Notes: generated by a model not told the origin, from the sequence alone. Positions 1-9,697 are shown, counted from the first letter of the stretch. The stretch: DNA of 64,000 nt from Amycolatopsis japonica (GCF_000732925.1 NZ_CP008953.1:1550001-1614000), one strand, 5' to 3'. Program-made: numbers and translations.

Positions 1-43
1 GGTGAGCAGGCAGCGACAACGTTGTCAGGAGGCGGCCTTTCCC

Positions 44-2431
44 ATGCCTGCACGCACTTCGACCCGCGTCGCCGGGTTGCTCACCGCGCTGGTCGTTCCC
101 GCCGGGCTTCTCACGCCCGTCGCGGCGGCGGCGCCCGGTGGCGACCCTGTGGACGCGGTCAACACCTTCATCGGCACCAAGGACGACGGCAACACCTTCC
201 CCGGCGCTTCGGCCCCGTTCGGGATGACGCAGGTCAGCCCGATCTCGTCGCATTACGCCGGCTACCGCTACGACGACACCGCGATCCGCGGCTTCGGGCA
301 TTTCTTCCTGTCCGGGGCGGGCTGCTGGGAGCAGGGCGGCCTCGTGTCGACCCTGCCCACCACCGGCGCGGTCGGGCCCGGCGCGGCGTTCGACACCGCG
401 AAACCCGAGACGTTCGACCACAAGAAGTACGCCTCGCCGTACACGCACGAGGGCGAGGTCGGGAAACCCGGCTACTACAAGGTGCGGCTCACCGGTTACG
501 GCGGCGTCGACGCGGAGACCACCGCGACCACGCGGACCGGTGTCGAGCGGTACACCTTCGCGAAATCGGGCGACGCGAACGTTTTCGTCAACGTCGGGCA
601 GGCCAACGACAAGGAACCGGTGACGGCGAGCCAGATCCGCGTCGTCGGCGACCGGACGGTCGAGGGAATGGTCGAGTCGCAGGCGTTCTGCGGTGGGAAG
701 CCGTACAAGACCTGGTTCACCACGACGTTCGACAAGCCGTTCAAGTCCTTCGGCACCTGGTCGCCGACGGGCGGCACGCCGGGCTCGAAGGAGTCCGCCG
801 GTGGTGAAGGGCTGCGCGGCGCGTGGCTGACCTTCGGTGGCGGGCAGGTCACCGCGACGACGGCGATCTCCCATGTGGACGCTTCCGGCGCCAAGCTCAA
901 CCTGGCCTCGGAGAAGGGTCGTTCGTTCGACGCGGTCCGCGACGGTGCCCAGCGCGCCTGGCGCAAGGAACTGTCCTCAGTGGACATCAAGGGCGGTACG
1001 AAGGACGACCGCACGGTGTTCTACACCTCGCTGTACCACGCGCTGCTGCAACCGTTGACCGGCAACGACGCCGACGGCCGTTACCGCGGGTTCGACGACA
1101 AGATCCACCGCGCGCTGGGCTGGACGTATTACGAGTTCTTCTCGTTATGGGACACCTATCGCACGCAGAACCAGCTGCTCGCGCTCCTGCGGCCGTCGCG
1201 GGCGAAGGACGTCGCGAAGTCGGTGCTCGCCATCCACGACCAGGGTGGCTGGCTGCCGCGCTGGGCGTACGCGAACCAGGAGACGAACACGATGACCGGC
1301 GATCCGGTCACCCCGTTCCTGGTCGACCTGTGGCGTTTCGGCGCGCTGTCCGGGCAGGAGCTCAAGGCGTACCAGGCACTTCTGCAGAACTCGCGGGAGA
1401 TCCCGCCCGCGTCCTCGCCGTTCCAGGGCCGCTCGGGCAACGCGAGCTACCAGAAGGACGGATTCGTCCAGTACGACAAGGACTTCCCGAAGAAGGGGCA
1501 GGACACCGACCCGAACCACGGCGCTTCGGCCACGTTGGAATACGCGCTCGCGGACTGCTCGCTGTCCATCATGGCCGCCGGTCTCGGCAAGAAGGACGAC
1601 GCGAAGGCCTTGGCGGACAAGGGTCGCAGTTATCGCACCCTGTGGGATTCTTCGGTCAGCGATCGCGGCTTCACCGGTTTCTACCGCCCCAAGGTGACCG
1701 GTGGGGACTGGTTCAGCCCGGCGGACAAGCCGTACACCCCGCAGAGCCCGGACGGGTTCCACGAGGGCACGTCGTGGCAGTACCAGTGGCTGACGCAGCA
1801 GGACGTGCCCGGCCTCGTCGAGCGGATGGGCGGCAAGGAGAACGTCGGCAAGCGGCTCGACGACTTCTTCGCCTACGGGGATCTGGTCAAGGACCCGGCG
1901 AAGACCGTGCGCGAGGAATGGGTCGTCGGCCCGTACAACTACTACAACCAGTTCCGCTACAACCCGAACAACGAGCCGGATCTGCACTCGCCCTGGATGT
2001 ACACGCTGACCGGGCAGCCGTGGAAGACCTCGGCCGTCGTCCGCGCGGCGCACACGTTGTTCACCAACGCGCCCAACGGGGTCACCGGCAACGACGACCT
2101 CGGGACCATGTCCGCGTGGTACGTCTTCAGTGCGCTGGGGCTCTATCCGGCGGTGCCGGGAACCGGGCAGTTCCTCCTGAACGCGCCGCGGTTCGAGAAG
2201 TCCGTGGTGCACTTGGAGAACGGTCGTGACATCACGATCAAGGCCGACGGCGCCGACGGGGCGAAGCTCAAGTACGTCCAGGGACTGGGATCCGGTTCGC
2301 AGCGGGCGTATGTCGGGTTGGAACAGTTGACGCGCGGGACCACTTTGGACTTCGAGCTCACCGGGGATGTGGCCAAGGCCACCTGGGCGACCGGCCCGGA
2401 AGGTGCGCCGAAATCGCCCTGCGCCGGGTGA
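44..2431 (+). CDS. Secreted GH92 alpha-mannosidase
   Basis: This is a family GH92 exo-acting alpha-mannosidase; the family is calcium-dependent and trims alpha-linked mannose from glycans outside the cell. The ATG at 44 is chosen because AGGAGG (27-32) lies 11 nt upstream. It gives a signal peptide with a hydrophobic core at residues 9-28 ending in an Ala run. The mature part opens with VNTFIGT (about residue 39), and the family motifs HEGTSWQYQW (about 572) and NDDLGTMSAWY (about 683) follow. At 795 residues the enzyme looks complete. The Glu of HEGTSW is the likely catalytic acid (inference from the family). The open frame continues upstream to the GTG at position 2, but that start would bury the signal peptide. 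Confidence 0.9.
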   Translation: MPARTSTRVAGLLTALVVPAGLLTPVAAAAPGGDPVDAVNTFIGTKDDGNTFPGASAPFGMTQVSPISSHYAGYRYDDTAIRGFGHFFLSGAGCWEQGGLVSTLPTTGAVGPGAAFDTAKPETFDHKKYASPYTHEGEVGKPGYYKVRLTGYGGVDAETTATTRTGVERYTFAKSGDANVFVNVGQANDKEPVTASQIRVVGDRTVEGMVESQAFCGGKPYKTWFTTTFDKPFKSFGTWSPTGGTPGSKESAGGEGLRGAWLTFGGGQVTATTAISHVDASGAKLNLASEKGRSFDAVRDGAQRAWRKELSSVDIKGGTKDDRTVFYTSLYHALLQPLTGNDADGRYRGFDDKIHRALGWTYYEFFSLWDTYRTQNQLLALLRPSRAKDVAKSVLAIHDQGGWLPRWAYANQETNTMTGDPVTPFLVDLWRFGALSGQELKAYQALLQNSREIPPASSPFQGRSGNASYQKDGFVQYDKDFPKKGQDTDPNHGASATLEYALADCSLSIMAAGLGKKDDAKALADKGRSYRTLWDSSVSDRGFTGFYRPKVTGGDWFSPADKPYTPQSPDGFHEGTSWQYQWLTQQDVPGLVERMGGKENVGKRLDDFFAYGDLVKDPAKTVREEWVVGPYNYYNQFRYNPNNEPDLHSPWMYTLTGQPWKTSAVVRAAHTLFTNAPNGVTGNDDLGTMSAWYVFSALGLYPAVPGTGQFLLNAPRFEKSVVHLENGRDITIKADGADGAKLKYVQGLGSGSQRAYVGLEQLTRGTTLDFELTGDVAKATWATGPEGAPKSPCAG

Positions 2432-2454
2432 TCCGAGTGGTTTAGACCGGTTCT

Positions 2455-2490
2455 CACCGGGGGTCGTGAGCAGCATCACGACCCCCGGTG
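2455..2490 (+). terminator. Hairpin terminator after the GH92 gene
   Basis: A perfect 15-bp stem (CACCGGGGGTCGTGA and its complement) with a 6-nt loop begins 24 nt after the mannosidase stop. There is no U tract, which is usual for high-GC actinomycetes. Confidence 0.7.
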
Positions 2491-2634
2491 TTCCGGTGAG
2501 GGCCGTCACGCCTCACACTGGTATTACCACGTCCGACAGTGCTGTTGACGTTCTTGGCGAGTCCGCCTTGGACAGTGCTCGTCGGACGTAGTCATGTGTG
2601 CACGCATAGTGGTGAGACCCCACAGGAGGAGAAA

Positions 2635-3003
2635 GTGTCCAGCAAGGCCGCTCTAGTATTCCGCGTGGCCGCGGTAGCCGAAGCCCTCTCCTGGGCCGGG
2701 CTGCTGGTCGGGATGTTCCTCAAGTACGCCGTCAAGCTCGGCGAGGGCGGCGTCCCCGTCCTCGGCATGGTGCACGGCGTCGTGTTCGTCCTCTACGTGC
2801 TGGTCTCCCTGTCCGTGGCGAAGCCGCTCGGCTGGCGTCCGAAGACCCTGATCCTCGCGCTGCTCTCCAGCATCCCGCCGCTGTTCACCTGGCTGTTCGA
2901 GTCCTGGGCGCTGCGCAACGGCAAGCTCGACGGCCCGCAGCGGCTGTCGCACGGTGGTGTCGGCCTGTTCGCGGCCAAGTCCGCGGAACCCGCCGCCGTC
3001 TGA
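2635..3003 (+). CDS. DUF3817 small membrane protein
   Basis: This 122-residue integral membrane protein matches the DUF3817 pattern, whose function is unknown. Hydrophobic segments lie near residues 5-27, 42-65 and 70-90, with the helix breaks typical of the family. The GTG at 2635 is chosen because AGGAGG (2624-2629) lies 5 nt upstream. The open frame extends back to 2539, but that extension is not hydrophobic and has no ribosome site. The gene is convergent with the MarR gene and shares the palindromic terminator at 3014-3062. Confidence 0.75.
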   Translation: MSSKAALVFRVAAVAEALSWAGLLVGMFLKYAVKLGEGGVPVLGMVHGVVFVLYVLVSLSVAKPLGWRPKTLILALLSSIPPLFTWLFESWALRNGKLDGPQRLSHGGVGLFAAKSAEPAAV

Positions 3004-3013
3004 TTCTTTAGCG

Positions 3014-3062
3014 CGTGAAGGCCCCCTTCACTCGGCTCAGCCGAGTGAAGGGGGCCTTCACG
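3014..3062. repeat. Nested palindrome, bidirectional terminator (copy 1)
   Basis: Perfect 24-bp arms surround a single central base at 3038. Each arm contains a smaller palindrome, GTGAAGG-CCC-CCTTCAC, so several alternative hairpins are possible. It sits between the ends of convergent genes. Related elements lie at 5461-5511 and 52315-52369. Confidence 0.9.
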
Positions 3063-3073
3063 TACTTCCGGGG

Positions 3074-3574
3074 TTATTCGGTGAAGTCGCCGGTGGCCTT
3101 GCGGACCTTCGTGAGCAGGTCGGTCAGCTGCTCGGTCTGCTTGCCGGTGAGCCCGGTCAAGCCGAAGTCGATCTCGGTGACCGCCTTCGTGGCCTCTTCG
3201 CGGCGTGCGCGGCCTTCGTCGGTGATCTCGACCAGCGTGGTCCGGCGGTCGGTCGGATGCGGCACGCGTTTGACCAAGCCGTCCTTCTCCAGCCGGTCGA
3301 CGATGTTGGTGACGCTCGTCGGGTGCAGCTGCAGCCGCTCGCCCATCACGCGCATCGGCAGATGGGACGCGCGGGCGAAGGTCAGCAGGACCAGTGCCTC
3401 GTACCGGGCGAAGGTCAGCCCGTGGGGTTTGAGCGCGCCGTCCACCGCGGACTGGATGATCTGTTGCACGCGCATGATCCCGGTCACCGCGGCCATGGTT
3501 TCGGAAGGCCCGATACGGGCTTCCCACAGCTGCGCCGCGCGGGCGATCGGGTCGAACGGCAACGGACGGCTCAT
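3074..3574 (-). CDS. MarR-family transcriptional regulator
   Basis: This 166-residue winged-helix repressor is of the MarR type, which usually binds DNA as a dimer and is released by small aromatic ligands. The winged-helix core (about residues 45-115) contains the recognition helix region TSVTNIVDRLEKDGL and the wing VPHPTDRRTT. A conserved LTFARYEALVLL segment precedes it. The start is the ATG at 3572-3574. It is divergent from the thiamine-binding-type gene at 3662; the 87-nt gap could hold its operator, but I saw no clear inverted repeat there. Confidence 0.85.
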   Translation of the reverse strand: MSRPLPFDPIARAAQLWEARIGPSETMAAVTGIMRVQQIIQSAVDGALKPHGLTFARYEALVLLTFARASHLPMRVMGERLQLHPTSVTNIVDRLEKDGLVKRVPHPTDRRTTLVEITDEGRARREEATKAVTEIDFGLTGLTGKQTEQLTDLLTKVRKATGDFTE

Positions 3575-3661
3575 GGCGCTCGAAGTTACCAGCGGGTACC
3601 CGTGCCATGCCGCACCACCGGGTGTTATGCGTGGAAAAACCGTCTGAATGAGGAGCGAAAG

Positions 3662-3961
3662 ATGATCGTGGCCTTCAGTGTCAGCCCGTCCGCGGCCGAG
3701 GAGGACGGCGGTGTCAGCGAGGCGGTCGCCCGCGCGGTGAAAGTGGTCCGCGAGTCCGGCTTGCCCAATTCCACCAACGCGATGTTCACGAACATCGAGG
3801 GCTCGTGGGACGAGGTGATGGACGTCGTCAAGCGGGCCGTCGAGGCCGCGGGCGAGGGATCGTCACGGGTCGGGCTGGTGCTCAAGGCCGATATCCGTCC
3901 CGGCTACGAAGGCCAGCTGACCGCGAAGGTGGAGCGCGTCGAGAAGCACCTGAGCGACTGA
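3662..3961 (+). CDS. Thiamine-binding-type protein (MTH1187/YkoF-like)
   Basis: This 99-residue protein belongs to the MTH1187/DUF77 family of small ferredoxin-fold proteins. Several members bind thiamine or thiazole. Supporting signs are the opening MIVAFSVSP, the central TNAMFTNIEGSWDEVM and the alternating strand-helix pattern at normal family length. The ATG at 3662 is chosen because AGGAG (3651-3655) lies 6 nt upstream; the longer open frame from 2954 crosses the MarR gene. It ends 1 nt before the stop of the convergent gene at 3963. Ligand binding is inferred from the family. Confidence 0.75.
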   Translation: MIVAFSVSPSAAEEDGGVSEAVARAVKVVRESGLPNSTNAMFTNIEGSWDEVMDVVKRAVEAAGEGSSRVGLVLKADIRPGYEGQLTAKVERVEKHLSD

Positions 3962-3962
3962 G

Positions 3963-4379
3963 TCAGGGGAGTGGCGGGGTGAACGAGACCAGCCACAGCT
4001 TGTCCTTGACCGCGACGGCCACCGGATAGCCGAAGGAGCGGCCGTCGCCGAGCTTCCCGCTGACGGTGGCCGAGGTCGGCGCGAGATCGTCCGGCGCGAA
4101 CTTCACCGTGACGTCGTGGGCGCCGCGGCCGGCCAGCGTGTCGATATAGGACTTGGCGAAGTCACCCGCCGACGCGGGCGGGTAGTCGATGAGTTCCGAG
4201 AGGGCCTCGACGTCGTGCTCGTTGAGTGCGGCGGTGAGGCCTTCCCGGAGCTGCCCGGGACTGGCGACACCGGGGTCGGGCTGATGGGCGATCAGGACCG
4301 TGATGACGCTCACCCACGTGACGGCGATGGCGATCGCGATGGCCACGGTGGCCGTCCTGCGTGTCGGAATGTCGATCAC
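3963..4379 (-). CDS. Single-pass membrane protein of unknown function
   Basis: I do not recognise this 138-residue protein. It has a short basic N terminus (IPTRR), one strong transmembrane segment near residues 8-29, and an extracytoplasmic domain. That domain ([21 protein letters not shown], then strands ending [10 protein letters not shown]) resembles NTF2-like small domains found behind membrane anchors. The GTG at 4377-4379 gives a normal anchor; the frame stays open upstream to 4502, but that extension would overlap the divergent thioredoxin gene. The purine-rich site abuts the start, so the start is uncertain. Confidence 0.55.
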   Translation of the reverse strand: MIDIPTRRTATVAIAIAIAVTWVSVITVLIAHQPDPGVASPGQLREGLTAALNEHDVEALSELIDYPPASAGDFAKSYIDTLAGRGAHDVTVKFAPDDLAPTSATVSGKLGDGRSFGYPVAVAVKDKLWLVSFTPPLP

Positions 4380-4477
4380 CCCCTCGTGGCGAGCCTGCCG
4401 GAACACCGGCGTCCTGCCAAGCGGGCAGCCGGGGGCATGCGGTGAAACGCTCGGGGATGCGTGCCAGGATGGAACCC

Positions 4478-5440
4478 GTGACACACCCACGCGGATCAGC
4501 ATCGAAGACGGCGGCCCTGTCCGCCGCGCTTTCCGGCGCGGTCGACCTTTCCGCGCTCAAGGCGCGTGCCGAAGCGCCCCAGAAACAGCCTCCTGCCCCA
4601 CCTCGTCCGGCGGACGGTGCCGCCCCCGCCGCGGGTGGTGCCGTGATCGACGTCACCGAGGCGACCTTCCAGACCGAGGTCGTCGAGCGCTCCCTGCAGC
4701 AGCTGGTGGTCGTCGACCTGTGGGCCGAATGGTGCGGCCCGTGCAAGCAGCTCAGCCCGGTGCTGGAGCGCCTCGCCGCCGAGTCCGGTGGCGCCTGGGT
4801 GCTCGCGAAGGTGGACGTCGACGCCAACCCGCGTATCGCGCAGCTCTTCGGCGCGCAGTCGATCCCGACGGTCATCGCCATCGGTGGCGGCCAGCCGGTT
4901 GACGCGTTCTCCGGTGCCCTGCCCGAACCCGAGATCCGCAAGTGGCTCGGTTCGCTGCTCGACGCGCTGCGCGACCGGCTGCCCGGTATCAAGGCCGCCG
5001 AGGAGAACGGCGGCGGTGTCGAGGTGCCGGAGGACCCGCGGTTCACCGAGGCGGAGGAGGCCTTCGAACGCGGTGACTTCGCCGCGGCGCAGGCGGCCTA
5101 CGAGCGCATCCTGGACGTCGAACCGGCGAACGAAGAGGCCAAGACCGCGCTCGCGCAGGTCAAGTTCACCGCACGCGCCGAGGCCGCCGGCCCGGACGCG
5201 ATCGCGAAGGCCGACGCCGACCCGGCCGACCTCGACGCCCAGCTCGCCGCCGCCGACCTCGAGGTCGCCGGGCAGCAGCCCGAGGCGGGCTTCGCGAGGC
5301 TGATCGACGCCGTGCGGCGTACGGCGGGCGACGAGCGCAACAAGGTGCGGGAACACCTGGTGGCGCTGTTCGAACTGTTCGACTCGGCGGACGAGCGCGT
5401 CATGAAGGCGCGCCGGGATCTGGCGAGCGCGCTCTACTGA
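4478..5440 (+). CDS. Thioredoxin-domain TPR protein (YbbN/CnoX-like)
   Basis: This 320-residue cytoplasmic protein has a thioredoxin fold (about residues 55-165) followed by a TPR-like helical region (about 190-320), the layout of the chaperone-like YbbN/CnoX family. The active site [11 protein letters not shown] retains both cysteines, so it could act as a reductase or as a redox-linked holdase. The TPR part contains the typical [20 protein letters not shown]. The GTG at 4478 has AGGA 8 nt upstream; in-frame ATG codons at 4457 and 4469 are alternatives. It is convergent with the zinc protease gene and separated from it by a nested palindrome. Confidence 0.85.
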   Translation: MTHPRGSASKTAALSAALSGAVDLSALKARAEAPQKQPPAPPRPADGAAPAAGGAVIDVTEATFQTEVVERSLQQLVVVDLWAEWCGPCKQLSPVLERLAAESGGAWVLAKVDVDANPRIAQLFGAQSIPTVIAIGGGQPVDAFSGALPEPEIRKWLGSLLDALRDRLPGIKAAEENGGGVEVPEDPRFTEAEEAFERGDFAAAQAAYERILDVEPANEEAKTALAQVKFTARAEAAGPDAIAKADADPADLDAQLAAADLEVAGQQPEAGFARLIDAVRRTAGDERNKVREHLVALFELFDSADERVMKARRDLASALY

Positions 5441-5460
5441 GCTTCCGCGACTCCCGAACG

Positions 5461-5511
5461 CCATGAAAGGTCCTTTCCTTGCAAATTTTGCAAGGAAAGG
5501 ACCTTTCATGG
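5461..5511. repeat. Nested palindrome, bidirectional terminator (copy 2)
   Basis: Perfect 25-bp arms flank one central base at 5486. Each arm holds an inner palindrome, GAAAGG-T-CCTTTC. It lies between the convergent genes ending at 5440 and 5548 and belongs to the same class as 3014-3062 and 52315-52369. Confidence 0.9.
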
Positions 5512-5547
5512 CACTTCAGGGAGCGATGACCGGACCGTTCAGCCCGA

Positions 5548-7017
5548 TCAGCCGTACTGGGTCGAGCAGACGGACGAGCTCTCCAGGTAGCCCTTCCGCA
5601 GGGCCTCGAGCCGCTCGAAACCGTTGTCCACGCGCTTGCCGTTGACGTCGGCCGAGACCAGGCTCTCCGGGCTCAGCAGGTCCGAGATGGCCTCGTCGAG
5701 GTCACCGGCCGAAAGCCGCAGCGTCGCACCGGGCACGGTGCTGGCCTTCGCCCACGCGCCGACCAGGCAGGCGGTGCGCAGTCCCGCGTTCGCGTTGTCG
5801 ATCGACGCGCCGACACCCTTCTGGATGCCCATCGCGTACCGGGACGCGATCTCCGAGAACGCGGCGAAGTCGCCCTTGCCCTCGCTGTGCCCGCTTTCCC
5901 ATTCCGCCTGCTGGTCGACCGGCTGGGCGAGTTCCCGCAGCTTGGCCATGTCGATGCTGACGGTGTTGTTCGACGGGCAGTACGACGCGGGCGGGGTGCT
6001 GGGGCCGCCGGGGCAGCTGCCGTTGCCGTCCTCGGTGATCTCCGGGCCGGGCACGCCCGCGCCCTTGAAGGCCTCGTCGAGGCTCTTCTTCAGGATCCCG
6101 ATGATCTCGGCGTCGAGCTTCTCGTCGCCCTTGCCCTTGTCACCCTTGTCGAACGGGCGCTCGGTGATCCGCGCCTTGATGTTGTCCTCGTTCATCGCGG
6201 CGCATTCCTTCGGGCCCTTCTCGAACCCGACCTGGAACGCGTACGTGCGGTCGAACGCCGTGCCGTGCGCGCCCTGTTTGGTCGCGCTGGTGCCCGCCTG
6301 GTCGCGGATCAGGAACAGCGACGCCATGACCTGGTTGAGGCCTTCGGACGTGGAGACCCGGTAGTACTTGCTCTTGTCCTCGGCGACCCAGCGGAAGTAG
6401 CCGCCGGCGAAGCAGTCGGCCTGCTGTTCCTTGACGATCGACGGGGTGTTCTTCTTGATGCCCGCCTTCTCGGCGAGCCGGTACTGCACGGCGTGCCCGA
6501 GTTCGTGCGACAGCACGACGGCGCCCGCCATCTTCCCGAACCGCTCGCGCAGCATCGGCAGCAGCACGCCGCGGTCCCACGCCACCAGGTCACCCGGCGG
6601 GCAGTAGAACGCGTTGACGAGCTTCTTGACGCTCCCGCATTCGGTCTCTTCGTCGTCGGTCTTCGCGCTGTAGGACAGCAGCGACTTCAGCGGCTCGTAC
6701 GGCTGCCCGAAATCGCGCGGCATGACCTCGGTCCAGTAGGCCTGCGAGTCGGCGATCGCGGCGATGGCCAGCTGGTCGTCTTCGGAGCCGTCCTCGTTGC
6801 GGACCTGCAGGTCCGGTTTCGGCGCGTTCGGCTTGAGCCCGCTCTCGAAATGCGTGATCGGCAGGCCGGCGACGTCACCGGCGCCCGGCTGGCTGCCTTG
6901 CTGACCGGTCGAGCTTCCCTTGTCGCTGCAAGCGCTCAGCCCGAGGGCCAGCACCGTCACGACCGCGATCAGAGCCGGGCGGCGAAAGCCCCGCGCTCCC
7001 CCTTGGATCATGTTCAC
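5548..7017 (-). CDS. Putative zinc metallopeptidase lipoprotein
   Basis: This 489-residue secreted lipoprotein has a signal with the lipobox LGLSAC (Cys about residue 30) and a HExxH zinc motif, VVLSHELGHAVQY, near residue 165. It matches the actinobacterial neutral zinc metallopeptidase-like family, presumed to act on the outer face of the membrane. The N-terminal Ser/Thr/Gln/Gly-rich linker after the Cys is typical of lipoproteins. The start is the GTG at 7015-7017; an ATG two codons later is equally possible. Substrate and physiological role are unknown. Confidence 0.8.
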   Translation of the reverse strand: MNMIQGGARGFRRPALIAVVTVLALGLSACSDKGSSTGQQGSQPGAGDVAGLPITHFESGLKPNAPKPDLQVRNEDGSEDDQLAIAAIADSQAYWTEVMPRDFGQPYEPLKSLLSYSAKTDDEETECGSVKKLVNAFYCPPGDLVAWDRGVLLPMLRERFGKMAGAVVLSHELGHAVQYRLAEKAGIKKNTPSIVKEQQADCFAGGYFRWVAEDKSKYYRVSTSEGLNQVMASLFLIRDQAGTSATKQGAHGTAFDRTYAFQVGFEKGPKECAAMNEDNIKARITERPFDKGDKGKGDEKLDAEIIGILKKSLDEAFKGAGVPGPEITEDGNGSCPGGPSTPPASYCPSNNTVSIDMAKLRELAQPVDQQAEWESGHSEGKGDFAAFSEIASRYAMGIQKGVGASIDNANAGLRTACLVGAWAKASTVPGATLRLSAGDLDEAISDLLSPESLVSADVNGKRVDNGFERLEALRKGYLESSSVCSTQYG

Positions 7018-7155
7018 TCGCTTGTCGTCAGGGCCCCGACCGGGCCGCGTACTCCGGCAAGCACGGACCCTACCCAGCGCTTATGGCCCGCGTGCAGGTA
7101 ATCCCCGAAGTGGGTCTTGAGCGGGGCGGGGGCCCTGCCGATATGGTCGCTCCTC

Positions 7156-9696
7156 ATGAGAGCAGTCCGCCGGTTCACCGTCCGCGCGAGCCTGCCGGAG
7201 TCGCTTTCCGGCCTCGGTGACCTCGCCACGAATCTGCGCTGGACCTGGCATCCGCCCACGCGCGACCTGTTCGCGTCGATGGACGCGGAGCTGTTCAACC
7301 GCGTTCGCGATCCGCTGCGGATGCTCACTGCCCTCCCGCCCGCCCGGCTCGACGAACTCGCCGTGGACGACGCGTTCCTCGCCCACGCGCGCGAGGCGGT
7401 CGCCGATCTGGACCGCTATCTCGCCGAGCCGCGCTGGTATCAGAAGCAGGACGACCCCGATCTCCCGCCGGCCGTCGCGTACTTCTCGATGGAGTTCGGC
7501 GTCACCGAAGCGCTGCCGAACTACTCCGGCGGCCTCGGCGTGCTCGCCGGGGACCACCTCAAGGCGGCGTCGGACCTCGGGGTGCCGATGGTCGGCGTCG
7601 GGCTGCTCTACCGCGCCGGGTACTTCCGGCAGGCGCTGTCCCTCGACGGCTGGCAGGTCGAGCACTACCCGGTGATCGACCCCAACGCCTTCCCGCTGGA
7701 ACTGCTGACCGACGGCGGCGAACCGGTGCTGGTCGACGTCGCGATGCCCGCCGGGCGCACGCTGCACGCGCAGATCTGGAAGGCCCGCGTCGGCCGGATC
7801 CCGCTGCTGCTGCTGGACACCGACACCGAGGCGAACGACGAAGACCTGCGCGCGGTCACCGACCGGCTGTACGGCGGCGACGCCGACCACCGCATCCGGC
7901 AGGAGATCCTGTCCGGGATCGGCGGTTTCCGCGCGGTGCGGCGCTACTGCGAGCTGACCGGGCATCCGCAGCCGAAGGTGTTCCACACCAACGAAGGCCA
8001 CGCCGGATTCCTCGGGCTGGAGCGGGCCCGCGAGATCATCCAGGCCGACGGGCTGGCGTTCGACGAGGCGCTGCCCGCCGTCCGCGCCGGCACCGTGTTC
8101 ACCACGCATACGCCGGTCAGCGCCGGGATCGACCGGTTCCCCGTCGACCTGGTCCAGCGGTACTTCACCGACGGCAGGCTGGTCCCGGACGTCGACCCGC
8201 GCCGCGTGCTCGCCCTCGGCGCGGAGGACAACCCCGGCCTGTTCAACATGGCTCATATGGGCCTGCGGCTGGCCCAGCGCGCGAACGGCGTCTCGGCCCT
8301 GCACGGGCGCGTCTCGCGGCGGATGTTCTCCCGGCTGTGGCCCGGGTTCGATTTCGACGAGGTGCCCGTCTCGTCGGTCACCAACGGCGTCCACGGGCCG
8401 ACCTGGGTGGCGCGCGAGCTGAGCGCGCTGCTCGGGCGCAACCACGAGGAGCTGGGCCTCGACGGGGCACAGGGCAAGCCGCTGCGGGACGGCGTCACCG
8501 ACGAACAGCTGTGGGCGCTGCGGCGGGAGCTGCGCGAGAAGCTGGTCGCGGAGGTGCGGCGCCGGGTGCGGGCCGCGTGGATGCAACGTGGCGCGTCCGC
8601 GCTCGAACTCGGGTGGACCGACACGGTCTTCGACCCGGACGTGCTGACCGTCGGCTTCGCGCGCCGAGTGCCGACGTACAAACGGCTCACGCTGATGCTG
8701 CGCGACCCGGATCGCCTGCGCGCGCTGCTGCTGGACGAGCGGCGCCCGATCCAGCTCGTCGTCGCGGGCAAATCGCATCCGGCCGACGAGGGCGGCAAGC
8801 AGCTGATCCAGCAGATCGTCCGGTTCGTCGACGATCCCGAGGTCCGGCGCCGCATCGTCTTCCTGCCGGACTACGACATGTCCATGGCGCGCTATCTCTA
8901 CCGCGGCTGCGACGTCTGGCTGAACACGCCGGTGCGGCAGCTCGAGGCGTGCGGCACGTCGGGGATGAAGTCCGCGCTCAACGGCGGTCTCAACCTGTCC
9001 ATCCGCGACGGCTGGTGGGACGAGTGCTACGACGGCAGCAACGGCTGGGCGATCCCGACCGCGGACGGTGTCACCGACCCGCTGCGCCGCGACGAACTGG
9101 AGGCCGCGGCGCTCTACGACCTGCTGGGTCACCAGATCGCGCCGCTGTTCTACGACCGCGGTGCCGACGGCGTGCCCGGCGGCTGGCTGTCGATGGTGTG
9201 GCACACGCTGGAGACCCTCGGGCCGCGTGTGCAGGCTTCGCGGATGGTGCGCGAATACGTCGAATCGGGTTACCTGCCCGCCTCCCGGATGGTCGCCGAA
9301 GCCACGGGTGACGGCTACCGCGGCGCGTTGTCGCTGGCCGACTACCGGACCAAACTGGACGTTTCCTGGCCGCGGGTGCGGATCTTCGACACCGAACTGC
9401 TCGTCGAGGATTCCGCGCCGATGGTCACCGGCACCGAGGTGACCATCCGGGCGCGGATCGACCTCGCCGGCCTGGAACCGTCCGAAGTGGACGTCCAGGC
9501 CGTCGTCGGGAAGGTGGGCGACGGGGACGAATTGAGCGACCCCGTCACCGTCGGCATGTCGGGCGACGGCATCGGCGCGTTCGCGGCGCGGCTGAAACTG
9601 CCGCATCCGGGCTCGATCGGCTACACCGTCCGCGTGCTGCCGAAACACCGTCTGCTGGCCACGCCCGCGGAACTGGCCCGCGTCGTCCACGCCTGA
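7156..9696 (+). CDS. glgP: Glycogen/alpha-glucan phosphorylase (GT35)
   Basis: This GT35 phosphorylase releases glucose-1-phosphate from alpha-1,4-glucan with pyridoxal phosphate. Residues 1-110 form the N-terminal module of the actinobacterial GlgP branch (LATNLRWTWHP). The catalytic part includes VAYFSMEFG, and the PLP lysine lies in GTSGMKSALNG near residue 604. The length of 846 residues is normal for this branch. The ATG at 7156 is chosen because it starts with the conserved MRAVRRFTV. It lies divergent from the protease gene and shares a 138-nt intergenic region with it. The two GT4/GH57 glucan genes are about 50 kb away. Confidence 0.93.
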   Translation: MRAVRRFTVRASLPESLSGLGDLATNLRWTWHPPTRDLFASMDAELFNRVRDPLRMLTALPPARLDELAVDDAFLAHAREAVADLDRYLAEPRWYQKQDDPDLPPAVAYFSMEFGVTEALPNYSGGLGVLAGDHLKAASDLGVPMVGVGLLYRAGYFRQALSLDGWQVEHYPVIDPNAFPLELLTDGGEPVLVDVAMPAGRTLHAQIWKARVGRIPLLLLDTDTEANDEDLRAVTDRLYGGDADHRIRQEILSGIGGFRAVRRYCELTGHPQPKVFHTNEGHAGFLGLERAREIIQADGLAFDEALPAVRAGTVFTTHTPVSAGIDRFPVDLVQRYFTDGRLVPDVDPRRVLALGAEDNPGLFNMAHMGLRLAQRANGVSALHGRVSRRMFSRLWPGFDFDEVPVSSVTNGVHGPTWVARELSALLGRNHEELGLDGAQGKPLRDGVTDEQLWALRRELREKLVAEVRRRVRAAWMQRGASALELGWTDTVFDPDVLTVGFARRVPTYKRLTLMLRDPDRLRALLLDERRPIQLVVAGKSHPADEGGKQLIQQIVRFVDDPEVRRRIVFLPDYDMSMARYLYRGCDVWLNTPVRQLEACGTSGMKSALNGGLNLSIRDGWWDECYDGSNGWAIPTADGVTDPLRRDELEAAALYDLLGHQIAPLFYDRGADGVPGGWLSMVWHTLETLGPRVQASRMVREYVESGYLPASRMVAEATGDGYRGALSLADYRTKLDVSWPRVRIFDTELLVEDSAPMVTGTEVTIRARIDLAGLEPSEVDVQAVVGKVGDGDELSDPVTVGMSGDGIGAFAARLKLPHPGSIGYTVRVLPKHRLLATPAELARVVHA

Positions 9697-9697
9697 A

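Noticed and set aside
1145..2509. 454-codon antisense frame opposite the mannosidase
   Set aside because: The mannosidase motifs on the plus strand are decisive; this frame has no ribosome site or domain.
4162..5046. 294-codon minus-strand ORF opposite the thioredoxin gene
   Set aside because: It is antisense to clear thioredoxin and TPR coding sequence; its Ser/Ala/Arg-rich product is typical of a shadow.
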